Shown here: positions 1-10,258 of the stretch, in pieces
Layout of the letters: each line of letters begins with the position of its first letter
Numbering within the stretch: the stretch's first letter is position 1
From: Bactericera cockerelli
Taxonomy: Eukaryota; Arthropoda; Insecta; Hemiptera; Triozidae
DNA: 64,000 nucleotides
Assembly (NCBI GenBank): GCA_024516035.1
Contig: CM044964.1
Coordinates: 9,401,075 to 9,465,074 of the forward strand
Direction: 5' to 3'
Notes under the pieces: model-generated
Database searches by the model: none
Seen by the model: only the letters and a program-made list of their open reading frames with translations
Told to the model about the DNA's origin: nothing
Program-made: the position numbers and the translations under genes

Positions 1-461
1 GGTAAAAAATCCCGCCACCCAATTTTTCCTGATTAGGGGAGATTCAGGAGTCGCGGGATAGAGGGAGAATATTATTTCCCTCGTCAGTCGCGGGAGAAAA
101 ACTCTGACCAAGTAAGCTAGTGATTTGAATAATTTGAATTCGAGTGTGCCTTTCAGGTCTAACGATTTCTAACTATGAATAACATTGTGTTATTATGCAG
201 GTAATCAATTATTTATTGATTAAATTGAATTATTTTGAATTAGCGGGTAACCCGTCCTTCGGTGCAGGGAAAGAAACTTACTTCGTGAGGTTGAGGCATG
301 ACACTGTCATCGATCTTAATTGAATTTCAAACTTCTGGCCCTTTGATACTTTTAGAGGGCTCCCGATAAACTAGGGGCATCGGACAACATTTTAAACTTC
401 ACGTTGAACTTTTTCTGGGTTTCAATAGAAAGACGTGTCTGAAATTTTGTCATCATCGATA
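1..461. other. Unassigned sequence, no gene seen
   Basis: No ORF or RNA gene that I can support. It has short tracts of the type TCGCGGGA/GGGAGA that recur loosely at 1470-1550, 3440-3500 and 4550-4650, perhaps remains of one old repeat, and an ATA/ATT tract at 463-480 that ends the neighbouring SINE. Confidence 0.4.
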
Positions 462-686
462 ATTATAATAATAATAATAACAACACTCTTTAGTGGAAGT
501 TAACCACCAGGTGAGGTTAATACTCAAACCATTTTCTACCATCTCACCCTCAGAGTCTTATTATTATGTGGTCACAAACTCAAATTAATGAGGAAAAATT
601 CATGCACTGGGTGGGATTCGAACCAACGGATCCCTACGCTACCTGGATTACTAGACTTACGCGTTAACCACTTGACTACCAGTGCA
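462..686 (-). mobile_element. SINE family A, full length
   Basis: The head (604-686, minus strand) is tRNA-like: its outer ends pair (TGCACTGG with CCAGTGCA) and a B-box GGTTCGAATCC is present. The body contains the family motifs GAGGAAAAATTCATGCA, GTGGTCACAAACTC and ACTCTTTAGTGG (as read on plus) and ends in ATT repeats. At least seven relatives lie in this window, including 5607, 9291, 19861 and 63692. Confidence 0.88.
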
Positions 687-1016
687 CTAGGGCATCACGA
701 GTACCTCACGTCTCTCAGTCAGTGGCAGATCACTTCTTCAATAAACATTTGACGGGGTGTCTTTGCCCGATGCGTTGTGAGACGCAAGTCTTGCTTCCTG
801 GGTCCCCAGCCACAGGCGTGAAAAGCGTAGGGGAATGGTATCTTTGGAGAATTGTTGGACCTGTCCACAACACTTTGAGACAGAACTCTCAAGGCTGGGG
901 AGTATAACAAGCGCATGCGCAGTAGTCTGATTCACTTTCGATGGTTAAGCTTTCCAGTTGACTCAGTTGAGAGAACCATGGTTTATTTGTGGGTCGTCAA
1001 ACAAATGTCTTGATGA
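687..1016. other. Unassigned sequence
   Basis: Overlapping short ORFs (about 65 codons) occur on both strands at 719-935, but they resemble no family I know. I see no repeat, RNA gene or promoter here. Confidence 0.3.
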
Positions 1017-1165
1017 GCCAGCGTTAATGAAATAATGAATAAACCTGTTCTCATTCTCCTGGGTACTGAAGTTGAACAACGTCCAGCGAGGTTACCATTT
1101 GATTTGGAACCCTCGTGATGCTGCCCGACACAAGATTGGGAGAGGTTAATGTAGCTGAATTGTTA
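1017..1165 (+). mobile_element. 5S-SINE, degenerate copy
   Basis: Starts with GCCAGCGTT and contains TGAAGTTGAACAACGTCCAG then GCGAGGTTACC and a CTCGTGATGCTG segment. These match the 5S rRNA-derived head of the better copies at 18288 and 35831 in the same order. The central domain breaks off at GGTTAATGTAGC and is followed directly by a family B tail. Confidence 0.65.
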
Positions 1166-1169
1166 CTTA

Positions 1170-1235
1170 CTGCTGGAATAATGGAACTTAAGTAGTCTTC
1201 ATCGGGCACTATAAGGCGATATTATTATTATTGTT
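1170..1235 (+). mobile_element. SINE family B, tail fragment
   Basis: TGCTGGAATAATGGAACTT, a TCTTCATCGGGCACTATAA segment and GCGATATTATTATTATTG match the 3' part of the family B copy at 4181-4396. The head is missing; the fragment abuts a truncated 5S-SINE, so this is a composite or nested remnant. Confidence 0.6.
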
Positions 1236-1739
1236 AGTTTCTAGCGAATGGAGGATAAAACAACGTCTCTAAAGACTTAGAAGTTTTATACCAGTCGTAA
1301 CTGTGTTGCCATTTGAGGGTACCCTATTGTGTTGATTTTTTTTTTTTAAAGGATAGGAAATACACACTAGGAAGCGATAGGGAATCTGGAAGTGCAACAG
1401 GTATATTAAATTTGTATGTTGTACCAACGTACATGACTTATTGTGGGTGTTCAGAATTCTGAGAACTCGGGGGATTTTTTCTCGAGTGGAGGGAATTTTT
1501 CTTCGAATCCTTAAAAAAGCACGAAAAGTCCCTCGCGAACTCAAGGAGATGGCACCTTATTAGGAGTTGGTGAGGCGAAGAAATCTCTCCCTAATTTGGA
1601 GCGATGGGCCACCCCCTGACCAGCTGGCCACCCACCTGAGATTGGATAATTGGGCCTCCGAGGAAGGACAAGGTGAAGAGGAAACATGGGATTTGGTTAA
1701 CGCGATTATCTGTGTTGAATCACATGAGTCCGTGTCACA
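1236..1739. other. Unassigned sequence
   Basis: No gene supported. A minus-strand open frame of 91 codons at 1269-1544 crosses a poly-T tract and looks like chance. Confidence 0.3.
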
Positions 1740-2150
1740 ATAAAATTGCTCTAACCCGCCTTAAATATACTTATGGCCAGGTGGATACCCATTCTAGGTC
1801 CAAACTTTGTAGAAGTAAAGTCAAGTGATCGATTTCCCAAGAATAAAATTGCTCTAACCCGCTTTAAATACTTATATTGAGGTGTAGGCACCCATATTAG
1901 GTCCCAAGCTTTTGTAAAAGTAAAGTCAAGTGATCAATTTCCAAAGAATAAAATTGGTCTAACCCGCCATAAATACTTAAGGCCAGTTGGATACTCATGC
2001 TAGGTCTATGATTTTGTAAAAGTTAAGTCAAATGATCACTTTCTGAAGGATAAAATTGCTCAAACCCGCATTAAATACTTCAAGTCAGGTGTAGATACCA
2101 ATACCAGGTCCAAGCTGTAGATATAAGGTCACGTGATGAATTTCCACCAA
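1740..2150. repeat. Tandem repeat, about 103 bp x 4
   Basis: The phrase ATAAAATTGCTCTAACCCGC recurs at 1740, 1843, 1948 and 2050 (spacings 103, 105, 102). Each unit goes on with a degenerate AAGTCAAGTGATCGATTTCC stretch. A partial fifth unit follows near 2218 (GTCAGGTCTAGATACCCAAG). The units have drifted by roughly 15%, so the array is not recent. Confidence 0.85.
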
Positions 2151-2339
2151 ACACATAACTCCAGAGGCATGAGGTCATCACGTTAACTTACATCTACATG
2201 ATCTTGGGCCTAGCATTTTATGGTCAGGTCTAGATACCCAAGCTAGGTCCAATCACAGAGCTTCAAAGTGTTCAAAATATTAGAAAATTCTTGCAATTTT
2301 ACTGCCTCATCATACACAGGTATTTATATGTCAGACATA

Positions 2340-2495
2340 ACTGATTAAAATAGAGAGGTTAGTTGATGGTATGGATATTCAGAACTATTACCTGCTGATG
2401 AGAGCTAATAAGCTCGAAACAGCTGTACAGTTATGTTCTAATATTTATGTACATCTAATACAACTTCTCACTTTTCTGTTTATACTGATTACTGA
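2340..2495 (+). repeat. Interspersed repeat R1 (copy at 51689-51860)
   Basis: Contains GAGAGGTTAGTTGATGGTAT, then ACCTGCTGATGAGAGC, AAGCTCGAAACAGCTGT and CTGTTTATACTGATT. The same order on the opposite strand is found at 51689-51860, so this is a dispersed repeat of about 150 bp. I do not recognise the family. Confidence 0.7.
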
Positions 2496-3729
2496 TGAAT
2501 TCTTGAAAGTAAAGAAGGTTCTGCGGCTAAGCTTTTAAAATACTTATTTACCTCATTGTGTCTGCGGCCTATTCGACCATATGCCTTTTCGACAGCTTCC
2601 ATCCATTGTCTTCTATTCATGACTGATTCCTCCCACCTCACCGGACTTGTGTCCATCATATCTACATCTTCCACCTTGCTCTGAGTCTTCCTCTCGTACA
2701 GAATCCTTCAATATCTATAATTAAAACTACCCTATTAAAATAACCATTCTGTTACACAATTTCAGCTGCCCGGATTGCATCCAGGTAATATCTCCCTAAC
2801 GTGCCAAGGGCGCCGTCAGCCGCAGAACACTTCTTCAACTTTCAATGGAATGACTTTGACCGATGCGTTTCCCAGTCTTACTTCTTCCTAGTCGAGCCTG
2901 AGACTCAGCTGTGAAACTCTTACAGGAGGAATGCTGGAATGCAGTCGAAACTGGAATTTACAGGACTGGATATGAGAGAAAATTATCTTATGACATTCAT
3001 TTTTGAGCCAAAAACCTTGATATCAGAGAAAAAAAACCCCATTTACGATAATTGTGTGATTTTTTTTTTTTAACAATATCAGTTCAAATTGAATTGAGAA
3101 ACAATTTTCAGTTCAAATTTACCACTCTCTAAAGGAAAATAACCCTCTATAAGAAAAACCTGGATACAAGAGAAAAAATTTCCGGTCCCTTGAGTTTTCT
3201 TACACCCAGGTTTGACTGTATTATATAGTAACAGTTCTCATCTGCCTTGCCTATTTATTGAGTACAGAAGATTATCCATTTATGTGTGCAAGTGCACAAG
3301 TACGTTCAGTGGGAGTATAAACACATACAGAGAAATACAGTCCACTTGACTCGTCGCTATCAGCTGTTCCTACAATCTCTGCCCAGTTTGCATCATTAAG
3401 CACATGATTAGCACCACACAAAATCAGAGGAAAGATTAGTTTTCAAAAAATCCCTCGAACGAGAAAATATCCCACGACAATTATCCCTAGGTCGAGTAGA
3501 AAATCCCACTCGGCAACTAGCAACAAGTTACAAACAATACAAAACTCATCATCATTATGGTGATTCAAGAGAAGCGGTACCTAAACTTCGTCTCTCAGAG
3601 GGGAGAAATAGGTAAGTGTTGATGATCATAACTGGGCGAAGTTTTTTTTCACCTCACAACCCTGCCACATGTGGGTCACCCAAAGCAAGACAGCAGCACA
3701 GCGGGTCAAGAAGAGCATTACGATGATTA
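2496..3729. other. Unassigned sequence
   Basis: A minus-strand open frame of 61 codons (2489-2674) has no recognisable domain. Around 3000-3200 there is a locally repetitive stretch (ATACAAGAGAAAAAA and similar). No RNA gene or element end is visible. Confidence 0.3.
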
Positions 3730-3808
3730 CCCAACCACGCTGGGCGTTGCTTAACTTCAGCGACAGAACGAGGACTGGTCCAACTAATGTGCCATGGACG
3801 CTGACGTA
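3730..3808 (-). mobile_element. 5S-SINE, head fragment
   Basis: On plus: CACGCTGGGCGTTGCTTAAC, TTCAGCGACAG, then GTGCCATGGACGCTGAC. This is the reverse complement of the 5S-derived head (CCATCGACGCTGGC at the 5' end and the AAGTTAAGC box A region). The central domain is missing. Confidence 0.6.
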
Positions 3809-3845
3809 ACGCTGGATTACTGGAAGGTAGGTATGAATTTAAATA

Positions 3846-3945
3846 AGCCAGCCTCCGTGGCGTAAGGTTGTGACTACTTCCCCGTAGTCCAGAGATCCCG
3901 AGTTCGATCTCTGGTTGGGGCAGACTTTTCGAAGATTTTTTTTTG
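3846..3945 (+). mobile_element. SINE family D, head
   Basis: AGCCAGCCTCCGTGGCGTAA, CCGTAGTCCAGAGATCCC and AGTTCGATCTC (B-box) followed by CAGACTTTTCGAAGA match the tRNA-like head of the full copy at 39606. The central domain is not present downstream. Confidence 0.75.
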
Positions 3946-4180
3946 GTGATTTTTTTAACTTTTAGAAACCTCCTGGAATATGTACCAATATATTATGATA
4001 AGTTATTTGGGCTTTTTTGTCCAAATCAGGTTATTTAACTGCCTAGATTTTTTTCTAATCGATGATTAATTTATTGTTTTACCTTATGACTCACACTCAC
4101 AGGAGGTAGAATAGGCGTTTTATTGTCAGTGACTCCCTATTAACCGTGTGATCCAAAGGAGAGATATTGAGGATGTCAAG

Positions 4181-4396
4181 ACTGTCCCGGTAGGTCAGTG
4201 GTAAGGGCGGCGGTCTGGTAATCCAGAGGTCGCGGGTTCGAAACACAGCTGGGACATGACATATTATATTATCCTCCAATTAGGATTTTTACCAAAATAA
4301 TGATGTGTCTTGGGCTTACTGCAGGAATAATGGGACTTCATAGTCTTAATTGGGTTGTATAAATAAAGCGATATTATCATTTTTTTTATTATTATT
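4181..4396 (+). mobile_element. SINE family B, full length
   Basis: tRNA-like head 4184-4257 with an A-box-like TAGGTCAGTGGTAAGG, a GTCTGGTAATCCAG anticodon arm, B-box GGTTCGAAAC and pairing outer ends (TCCCGG/CTGGGA). The body has TTGGGCTTACTGCAGGAATA and ends with AAAGCGATATTATCATTTTT. Relatives are at 13989 (minus), 37389 (minus) and 57604 (plus). Confidence 0.85.
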
Positions 4397-5189
4397 TTGC
4401 ACATCCGCCAAAATTTATTAGATCCCTGAAAAAATCATTCTCAACGCCCCTTGAGATTCCAACAACCAGAAAACTTGAACCCATCTCCTCATGACCGTTT
4501 GAGTACCGCTGTTCAGAAAGTCAGAAACTCGGGAGAGGGGAATTTCTGAGGCAACAGAGAGGGGAGGGGGCGAATTCTGGACTATTTCTGGGAGCAAGGG
4601 AGGGGAGGGGGAAGAATTGAGTGGGATTTTCTCGTGGAGGCGGCTAGAGTCCCGAGAGTGATAGAGGCAGGTTTAGGGACATGCGTTATGTCGAATATGG
4701 CGGTGTGATGTTCCATCGCTTGATTTGTTTATTACGATCCAATTCTATTTATACATTGACATATAAAGATATATTAAGTGGGAAAGATTCCTGTACAAAT
4801 ACGATCTGCAGTAAATTTGGGGAAAGTGAAAGAATAATAAATAATATTGTTAAGATGCCTCCATCTATAAAAAAAAAAAAAAAAAAAATCCGGAGGATAC
4901 AAGGATAAAAAATCATTCATGTACAAATATGTGACAGTGTTTCAATTTGAAAAAAAAACGAGATAAGATAAATTGAAGTAGGTAATACGATAAGAGTTGT
5001 ACAGTATGCAAGCTACAATGAATTATTATTATTTATTATATTAAATATTTTATTAGATATAAAAAGACATAATTATGTACAGTACAAATTAATTATTATA
5101 ACAATTAAAAAATGGAAACAATATTTAGAAAAAAAACATATGTAACAGTCCCTGCGTAATTATGCTATGCCCGTATAACCGATCAACCT
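4397..5189. other. AT-rich unassigned stretch
   Basis: Purine-rich GGGAGGGG motifs lie at 4550-4620 and an A-run at 4870-4888, then very AT-rich sequence to 5150. A plus-strand open frame at 4681-4908 reads into the A-run and has no known domain. Confidence 0.35.
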
Positions 5190-5410
5190 CCCGGCTGGGC
5201 AGACTTTCGAAGAAAATTTGTTTCAAAAAACGTGAGGCTGCCATTTCGCCTACCCGCTTAGTTAATGGTAACTGGACATACGAATGGATAAAACCCCCGT
5301 CCTATAGGAGTTAAATCAAAAAATCGTTGGCGTTAAAGGCATCAGCCAAAAAAACGTGCTCACCTACAAACTCACCATGATTGAACAATGCCGACCCCAA
5401 AAGCAACATA
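5190..5410 (+). mobile_element. SINE family D, body fragment
   Basis: Begins in the head's end (CTCCCGGCTGGGCAGACTTT) and continues with the degraded central domain (CGAATGGATAAAACCCCCGTC) and the tail GTTGGCGTTAAAGGCATC. The order is the same as in the full copy at 39606-39955. Confidence 0.7.
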
Positions 5411-5606
5411 ACTAATATTTGATAAATGCAAGGGAGATAAATTATATTAATAAACATATGTCCTAACTAAAAAGGGTGGAGTTATTGCCCATGGCAATAT
5501 CTTCCAACAAACCCTTAGCAATGTACTTTTTGAAGCTAGATGTCCTAATAGGAAAGGATTGTTTCTAAATTCTTAAAGGGGAAAACTTTCGTCCACTCTA
5601 ATATGG

Positions 5607-5824
5607 TGCACTGGTAGTCTAGTGGTTAACGCGCTAGTCTGGTAATCCAGGTAAGTGTAGGGGTCCGTTGGTTCGAATCCCACCCAGTGCAGCGAAATTT
5701 TCCTCAATAATTTGAGTTTGTAACCACATAATAATAAGACTCTAAGGGGTTAGGTGGTAGAAAATGCTTCGAGCGTTTACCTCGTCTGGTGGTTACCTTC
5801 CACTAAAGAGTGTTATTATTATAA
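5607..5824 (+). mobile_element. SINE family A, full length
   Basis: TGCACTGGTAGTCTAGTGG at the start, B-box GGTTCGAATCC and CCACCCAGTGCA closing the tRNA-like head. The tail has GTAACCACATAATAATAAGA, GGTGGTAGAAAATGCTT, and ends AAAGAGTGTTATTATTAT. Confidence 0.9.
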
Positions 5825-6348
5825 AATAGTACCAAATTAAATTATAACCTGTTTATCTCTAGTAGTTATTATACACTTAAAAGCTACAGTAGATTGAAAC
5901 ATGTAGGTCCTGCTGTGTTCCCCAAAGAATCCAGAGCTATTTGGTAGGTTTAGTCATAAGAGTTTTCGAATTTGGTGAAAGATTTGTTCACGCATGTAGG
6001 GGCACCCGAATAAAGATGACATAACACAAAAAATATCGCTCTGTAGTGTCTATAAAACAAATTAAAAAAAAAATTAAAAATAGTACGAAATAAATCACAG
6101 TAATCAGAGCGAAGCACATTTTCCTTGAGCCGCCTTGGCTCCGCGTATGAATCTCTTCTCTGTGCCGAACTGTTCCGAGGATCGGGAGGGAAATCGGGAA
6201 GAGGGGGGGGCTCGTGACCTTGATTCTCACAAGAGGGAGTGTTCTCGAGCCACGTGGAAAAAGAGTTCTGTTAACGCAGTGGTTCGTCCGGCAGTAGAGA
6301 GGGGTCAACCACCCCCAGTCATCTTCTTGAGGCCTGGGCTGGGTACCA
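5825..6348. other. Unassigned sequence with GC-rich part
   Basis: Sequence from about 6120 to 6345 is GC-richer than its surroundings, with open frames on both strands (106 and 111 codons, 5988-6470). They overlap one another and the tandem duplication, and show no recognisable domain. A decayed exon or element cannot be excluded. Confidence 0.3.
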
Positions 6349-6555
6349 CAACCACTTGCTTTGGTTTAGCCACTTTGCTCTGTGCTGGGAATCGGACTGA
6401 GATTGTTTTGTTTGTGGTGTTCTTCTCTGTTCTGGGTGCTACATTGGTACAACCACTTGCTTTGGTTTAGCCACTTTGCTCTGTGCTGGGAATCGGACTG
6501 AGATTGTTTTGTTTGTGGTGTTCTGCTCTCTGTTCTGGGTGCTTTGGTTCAGCGG
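6349..6555 (+). repeat. Tandem duplication, 101 bp x 2
   Basis: CAACCACTTGCTTTGGTTTA begins at 6349 and again at 6450; both copies run through GCTGGGAATCGGACTGAGAT and TTTGTGGTGTTCT. The copies are almost identical, so the duplication is recent. Confidence 0.85.
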
Positions 6556-6796
6556 GTTTAAGCCACCTTGTTTTGTACATAGTTTAGGTTCTAGAATGAA
6601 ATTTAAATTGTTTTGTTTTTATTTGAGGGGGAGAGGGGAGACTTTTCGCTTTCAGCTGCATTGTCATTTCGCGAAGGGGCTGCTACTCTCCATTCGTTAG
6701 AAATTTACAAAACCAGCTACTGAAATCAACCTCACCAAGCTTGAATGGGGCCGGGAATAGACGCTTAAGAACGGAGATTTGAGTATTTTGAGAGTG

Positions 6797-6931
6797 ACAG
6801 GCGTATTTTTTTGAACGGAGAAATTTGTCTGGACATTATCTCAAGGATATGGACCAATAATATTAAAGGAAATCATGCTTGAGGCATTGCTCAGACGGCG
6901 TTTTCTGTTCATAAATACAGCTGTAGGAGTG
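6797..6931. mobile_element. Small palindromic MITE (family P)
   Basis: The left end ACAGGCGTATTTTTTTGAAC pairs with the right end GTTCATAAATACAGCTGT, and inner parts (TTATCTCAAGG with CTTGAGGCATTG) pair as well, so most of the 135 bp folds on itself. Relatives lie at 16845-16975 and 40108-40330. Confidence 0.65.
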
Positions 6932-7719
6932 CTTTCTGAAATGAAACCCTTTAGTATTCGATTCACTTGCTGTCTAAAATTCACTTTACTCTCATGTTTA
7001 TTGCCGCTTTATTGACAACAACTGGGTAACAGGTGTTTTTACCCTCTCTGAATCACTTGATACCCCCGTGGATCGTTTATCATCCTAACCCAGCTTCGCG
7101 TGTTGCTCATTATTTAACAGCAGCGGGTTTCAAACCTGTTAGTTGTGTGACCCTCGTAAGGACTATCTATGTAAATCAGGACGTTAAAACCAAATAGAAT
7201 CATTGGTCACAACAGATCAAATTAGGTTGCAGTGTGAATTGTAAGGGTTTCACTGAAAACCCTACAAATGGGTCAGATAATAGGGGACAAATTATAGAAC
7301 AGGATGAATTTTATGTTATGCTAGACAGCTAGACCTTTTCAAATCGGGGTTTCAACTAATCGCAGGACACTTTCCAGTCTGGCTTATACTAAACCAAGTC
7401 ATCTTGCTGGGTAAGGTCCATGTGATGGTTTGCAACTAACTTTGGTTGGTTCGTCCTGAACCACCTATTCAATCGTGCGATCGTCCGTCGTCGTTAGAAC
7501 CTGGGCTTTTCCTTTAAGAGCCCATTGAACCCTTATTATTATTATAAAACCTGGTGGCAGGGTTTCAGATGAATTGTGACCGGGGGGGAACCCTTGGGTA
7601 ACTACAAGATGTCCTAGCTTTTTTGAGTTGGATGGCCTGTTTCTCTGTTTATAGACTTCTAGTCAGACGCTGGTCTTCTCCTGTTCAACGTTCTCCTGCA
7701 AGACCTATTTCCATTTAGT
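6932..7719. other. Unassigned sequence with SINE F debris
   Basis: Positions 7445-7535 resemble the 3' body of SINE family F (CGTCCTGAACCACC, GTGCGATC, GGGCTTTTCCTTTAAGAGCC, CATTGAACCC). A second piece resembling its extreme end lies near 7640-7700. No gene supported. Confidence 0.4.
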
Positions 7720-7876
7720 CATATCTATAAACAGGGAGTAGACTAGCATTGGCCTGGTTCTGGGGGCCCTTGTCAGTTATTAGCCTCCATATAAAGACAC
7801 TGGTAGAAGTGCTGAGTCATTCCTCCACTGTCTGGCTACCATCGTTCACGATGAGGCCACCCTACGATGATGTGCA
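7720..7876 (+). repeat. Left arm of a long inverted repeat
   Basis: Pairs with 8713-8868 on the opposite strand, spaced by about 0.84 kb. Shared stretches include GGTAGAAGTGCTGAGTCATT, CTGTCTGGCTACCATCGTTC and GGGGGCCCTTGTCA. The arms are clearly related, with scattered mismatches and small indels. Confidence 0.8.
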
Positions 7877-7999
7877 CCTCATCGAGAGTGACAGGAATCT
7901 TTCTACATATTTCTGTCTGTTGTGTTGTGTGAGGAATTTGGTGTGTTTCATTGGGAGCCATTTTAGAACCACTGATCCAAAGTGTTCCTCATTTGTACC

Positions 8000-8018
8000 G
8001 GGGGGGGGGGGGGGGGGG
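8000..8018. repeat. Poly-G tract (19 G)
   Basis: Nineteen consecutive G on plus. It can form G-quadruplex structures and its length is prone to sequencing error. Confidence 0.9.
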
Positions 8019-8175
8019 AATGGGGTGTGAGAAGTCCTGGTATCATGGTGTGTGAACGAGAGCGGTTTGGAAACGTATTTGTAACAAATGGGGCACTGAG
8101 GAGATGTCAAGTGGTGGTACTCGAGCTAGGAAACCAGTGCTGACTGCTGGTGTTCAATGGGGTCGCAAGAATTAC

Positions 8176-8326
8176 CGACCTCACACAGTAATCTTGATCG
8201 TATAAGGCGGCGGACTTGTAACCTGGAGGTCGGTGGTTCAAGTCCCGGATTCAGCGTAGATTTAGTAAAGCGAGTTTGAGTAATTGTGATATCACGAAAG
8301 TGATTAACACAAATATGATAACTTTT
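8176..8326 (+). mobile_element. SINE family C
   Basis: GACCTCACACAGTAATCTTG, GGCGGCGGACTTGTAACCTG, GAGGTCGGTGGTTCAAGTCC (B-box) and then TAGATTTAGTAAAGCGAG and GATTAACACAAATATGATAA. It lies between the arms of the 7720/8868 inverted repeat. Confidence 0.85.
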
Positions 8327-8712
8327 CAACTTTTTTTCAATGGGGTTGTAAGAATTAGGAAGGACTCAATCATGACATTGATGATCTAGATTTTAGCGGA
8401 ACGGCAAAAAAAAGAGGATGGGAACCAAAAATTGGTATGAATTAAGAATTTATAAAATTCTTAACTCATACCGTTCCAGATGTGACCCTAATTTTCGAAA
8501 TGAATGTCCACTCTGCCAAGGAAGTCCACATGATACAAAACATCTGTTTACTGTTCAGCAAATCCACCAATCCTGACTCCTGTTGATCTATGGAACATCT
8601 GTCCTAGGTGCTCAATTCCTGGATTTTAGAAGAGAATTTGGTGGGGAGTACGGATTTTACTGTTACTGCTACAACAACAACACGAGGGCCAAGGATGGAG
8701 AAGATTAAGTAT

Positions 8713-8868
8713 CATCATAGGGTGGCGTCATCGTGAACGATGGTAGCCAGACAGTCGAGGAATGACTCAGCACTTCTACCACTGTCTTTACAAGGAGTCC
8801 AATAATTGACAAGGGCCCCCAAGAACCAAGCCAATGCTGGCCTACTCTCTGTTTATAGTCCCCCAGCC
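8713..8868 (-). repeat. Right arm of a long inverted repeat
   Basis: Reverse complement of the 7720-7876 arm (AATGACTCAGCACTTCTACC, GAACGATGGTAGCCAGACAG). The outer end runs into CTGTTTATAGTCCCCCAGCC, which also occurs at the end of SINE F (compare 42095-42130), so the outer boundary may be a SINE F end. Confidence 0.75.
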
Positions 8869-9290
8869 AGACTTTTATTTGTATATGTTAGTATAGAACA
8901 ATACTTATGTAACAAGGCACTCTTTCATGTTGGGTTTTCTGTCCAACCAATCATATTACACATTAATGGTAAAGCTACCCAAGTTATCGGATGTCTTTGA
9001 AAGAATTTAACACTATCTCACTCTCTCTCAAAAAAACTAGGAATCTGTCCTCCCCTGGTTGGAGCGAGACCGCCACTGGTGGCACCATGTGTCGTGAGAG
9101 GGGTGGAATGAGGTTGATTATTATTAGTGCCACTTGTGGTTGTGGTGGCGACAAGTGTATCGGGAATACGTGGTGCTTCTCCCGCATGTGAGTCAGCTCA
9201 GGGGGGCAAAGTAGGCGGATTGAGGAAGCACCACCGAATTCATAAACGTGAGAGTTAGTGAACTTCTGACATGGTTGTGGAATTTTCAAT
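8869..9290. other. Unassigned sequence
   Basis: A minus-strand open frame of 101 codons (8984-9289) has no recognisable domain and is overlapped by another frame on plus. No repeat unit identified. Confidence 0.3.
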
Positions 9291-9496
9291 AGTCAAGTAG
9301 TGGTTAACGCCTAGTCTGGTAATTCTGGTAGCGTAGGGATCCTGTTGGTTCGAATCCCACCCAGTGCACGAATTTTTCCTCATTAGTTTGAGTTTGTGAC
9401 CACATAATAATAAGACTCCGACGGTTAGGTGGTAGAAAATGCTTTGAGCATTAACCTCGCCTGGTGGTTACCTTCCACTAAAGGGTATTATTATTA
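9291..9496 (+). mobile_element. SINE family A, 5'-damaged
   Basis: The first few bases of the head are missing or altered (AGTCAAGTAGTGGTTAACGC). The B-box GGTTCGAATCC and the whole tail to TATTATTATTAAC are present. Confidence 0.85.
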
Positions 9497-9531
9497 ACAA
9501 CTATGTTATTTTACATTATTGAATCAATAAA

Positions 9532-9673
9532 CCGACCTCAGTAGTTCGAATGATAAGGCGGCAGACTTGTAACCCGGAGGTCGGTGGTATACAAGTCCGG
9601 GTTTCAGTGTAGATTTAGTAAAGCAAGTATTGGTAGATAGTTATAATATTACAAAAGTGATTAACACAAAATA
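9532..9673 (+). mobile_element. SINE family C
   Basis: CCGACCTCAGTAGTTCG, GGCGGCAGACTTGTAACC, a B-box disrupted by an extra TA (GGTGGTATACAAGTCC), then TAGATTTAGTAAAGCAAG and GTGATTAACACAAAAT. Confidence 0.8.
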
Positions 9674-10067
9674 GGGTGTACTTCACACCTCGGTCGAGTT
9701 GTTTGACTTGTTTGATCTTGTAATAAAATTGTACCTTGTACGTAAAAGTAGTAACTGTTATATTATTGAATTTATTAATAGGACATAATATGTCCTACAT
9801 ATTATTATTACAAACAAGTAATCATAAAAATTAAGAACAATGTGTAAACAAGAAAAAAAGATGAACAACAAAGATAAAATATAAAAAAACGTCCTAACTA
9901 AAGGACGTGGTTATTACCCATGCCTATCTCTTCCACTCAAACCTGGTATTTGTACCCGTGCCGATGGATGAAGTTTTCTTCATACATGTCATATAGAAGG
10001 TAGTTGAAAAATTGAGCATAATATACATATAATAATGTCACCAAAATAACTGCTGGAACATCGGCAT
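9674..10067. other. Unassigned AT-rich sequence
   Basis: The phrase CACACCTCGGTCGAGTTG at 9685 resembles the palindrome in the centre of the foldback element at 13523. No gene. Confidence 0.3.
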
Positions 10068-10258
10068 TCTGTGGTCTACAATAGTTCTAGTCCGTTGGAT
10101 GGGTGACCATTCTTATTCAAATTCTCCCGATGCTGGCTAAAGCCGGCCCCACTATCGCTGGGTGAGTTGAGTAGCTTGTTTGTGAGTTTCCAGCGAATGG
10201 AGGGTAAAACCCCAGTCGTAATATGACCATGCAGTTGAAAGCGATGTTAAAAAATAAC
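10068..10258 (+). mobile_element. 5S-SINE, 5'-degraded
   Basis: Retains TGGATGGGTGACCATTC (the box C region of the 5S head), GATGCTGGCTAAAGCCGGCC, GCTGGGTGAGTTGAGTAGC and CAGCGAATGGAGGGTAAAAC of the central domain, ending in AAAGCGATGTTAAAAAATAA. Confidence 0.8.

Noticed and set aside
604..686. A functional tRNA gene
   Set aside because: Although the ends pair like an acceptor stem and both promoter boxes are present, it is followed by the family A body and recurs many times, so it is a SINE head.
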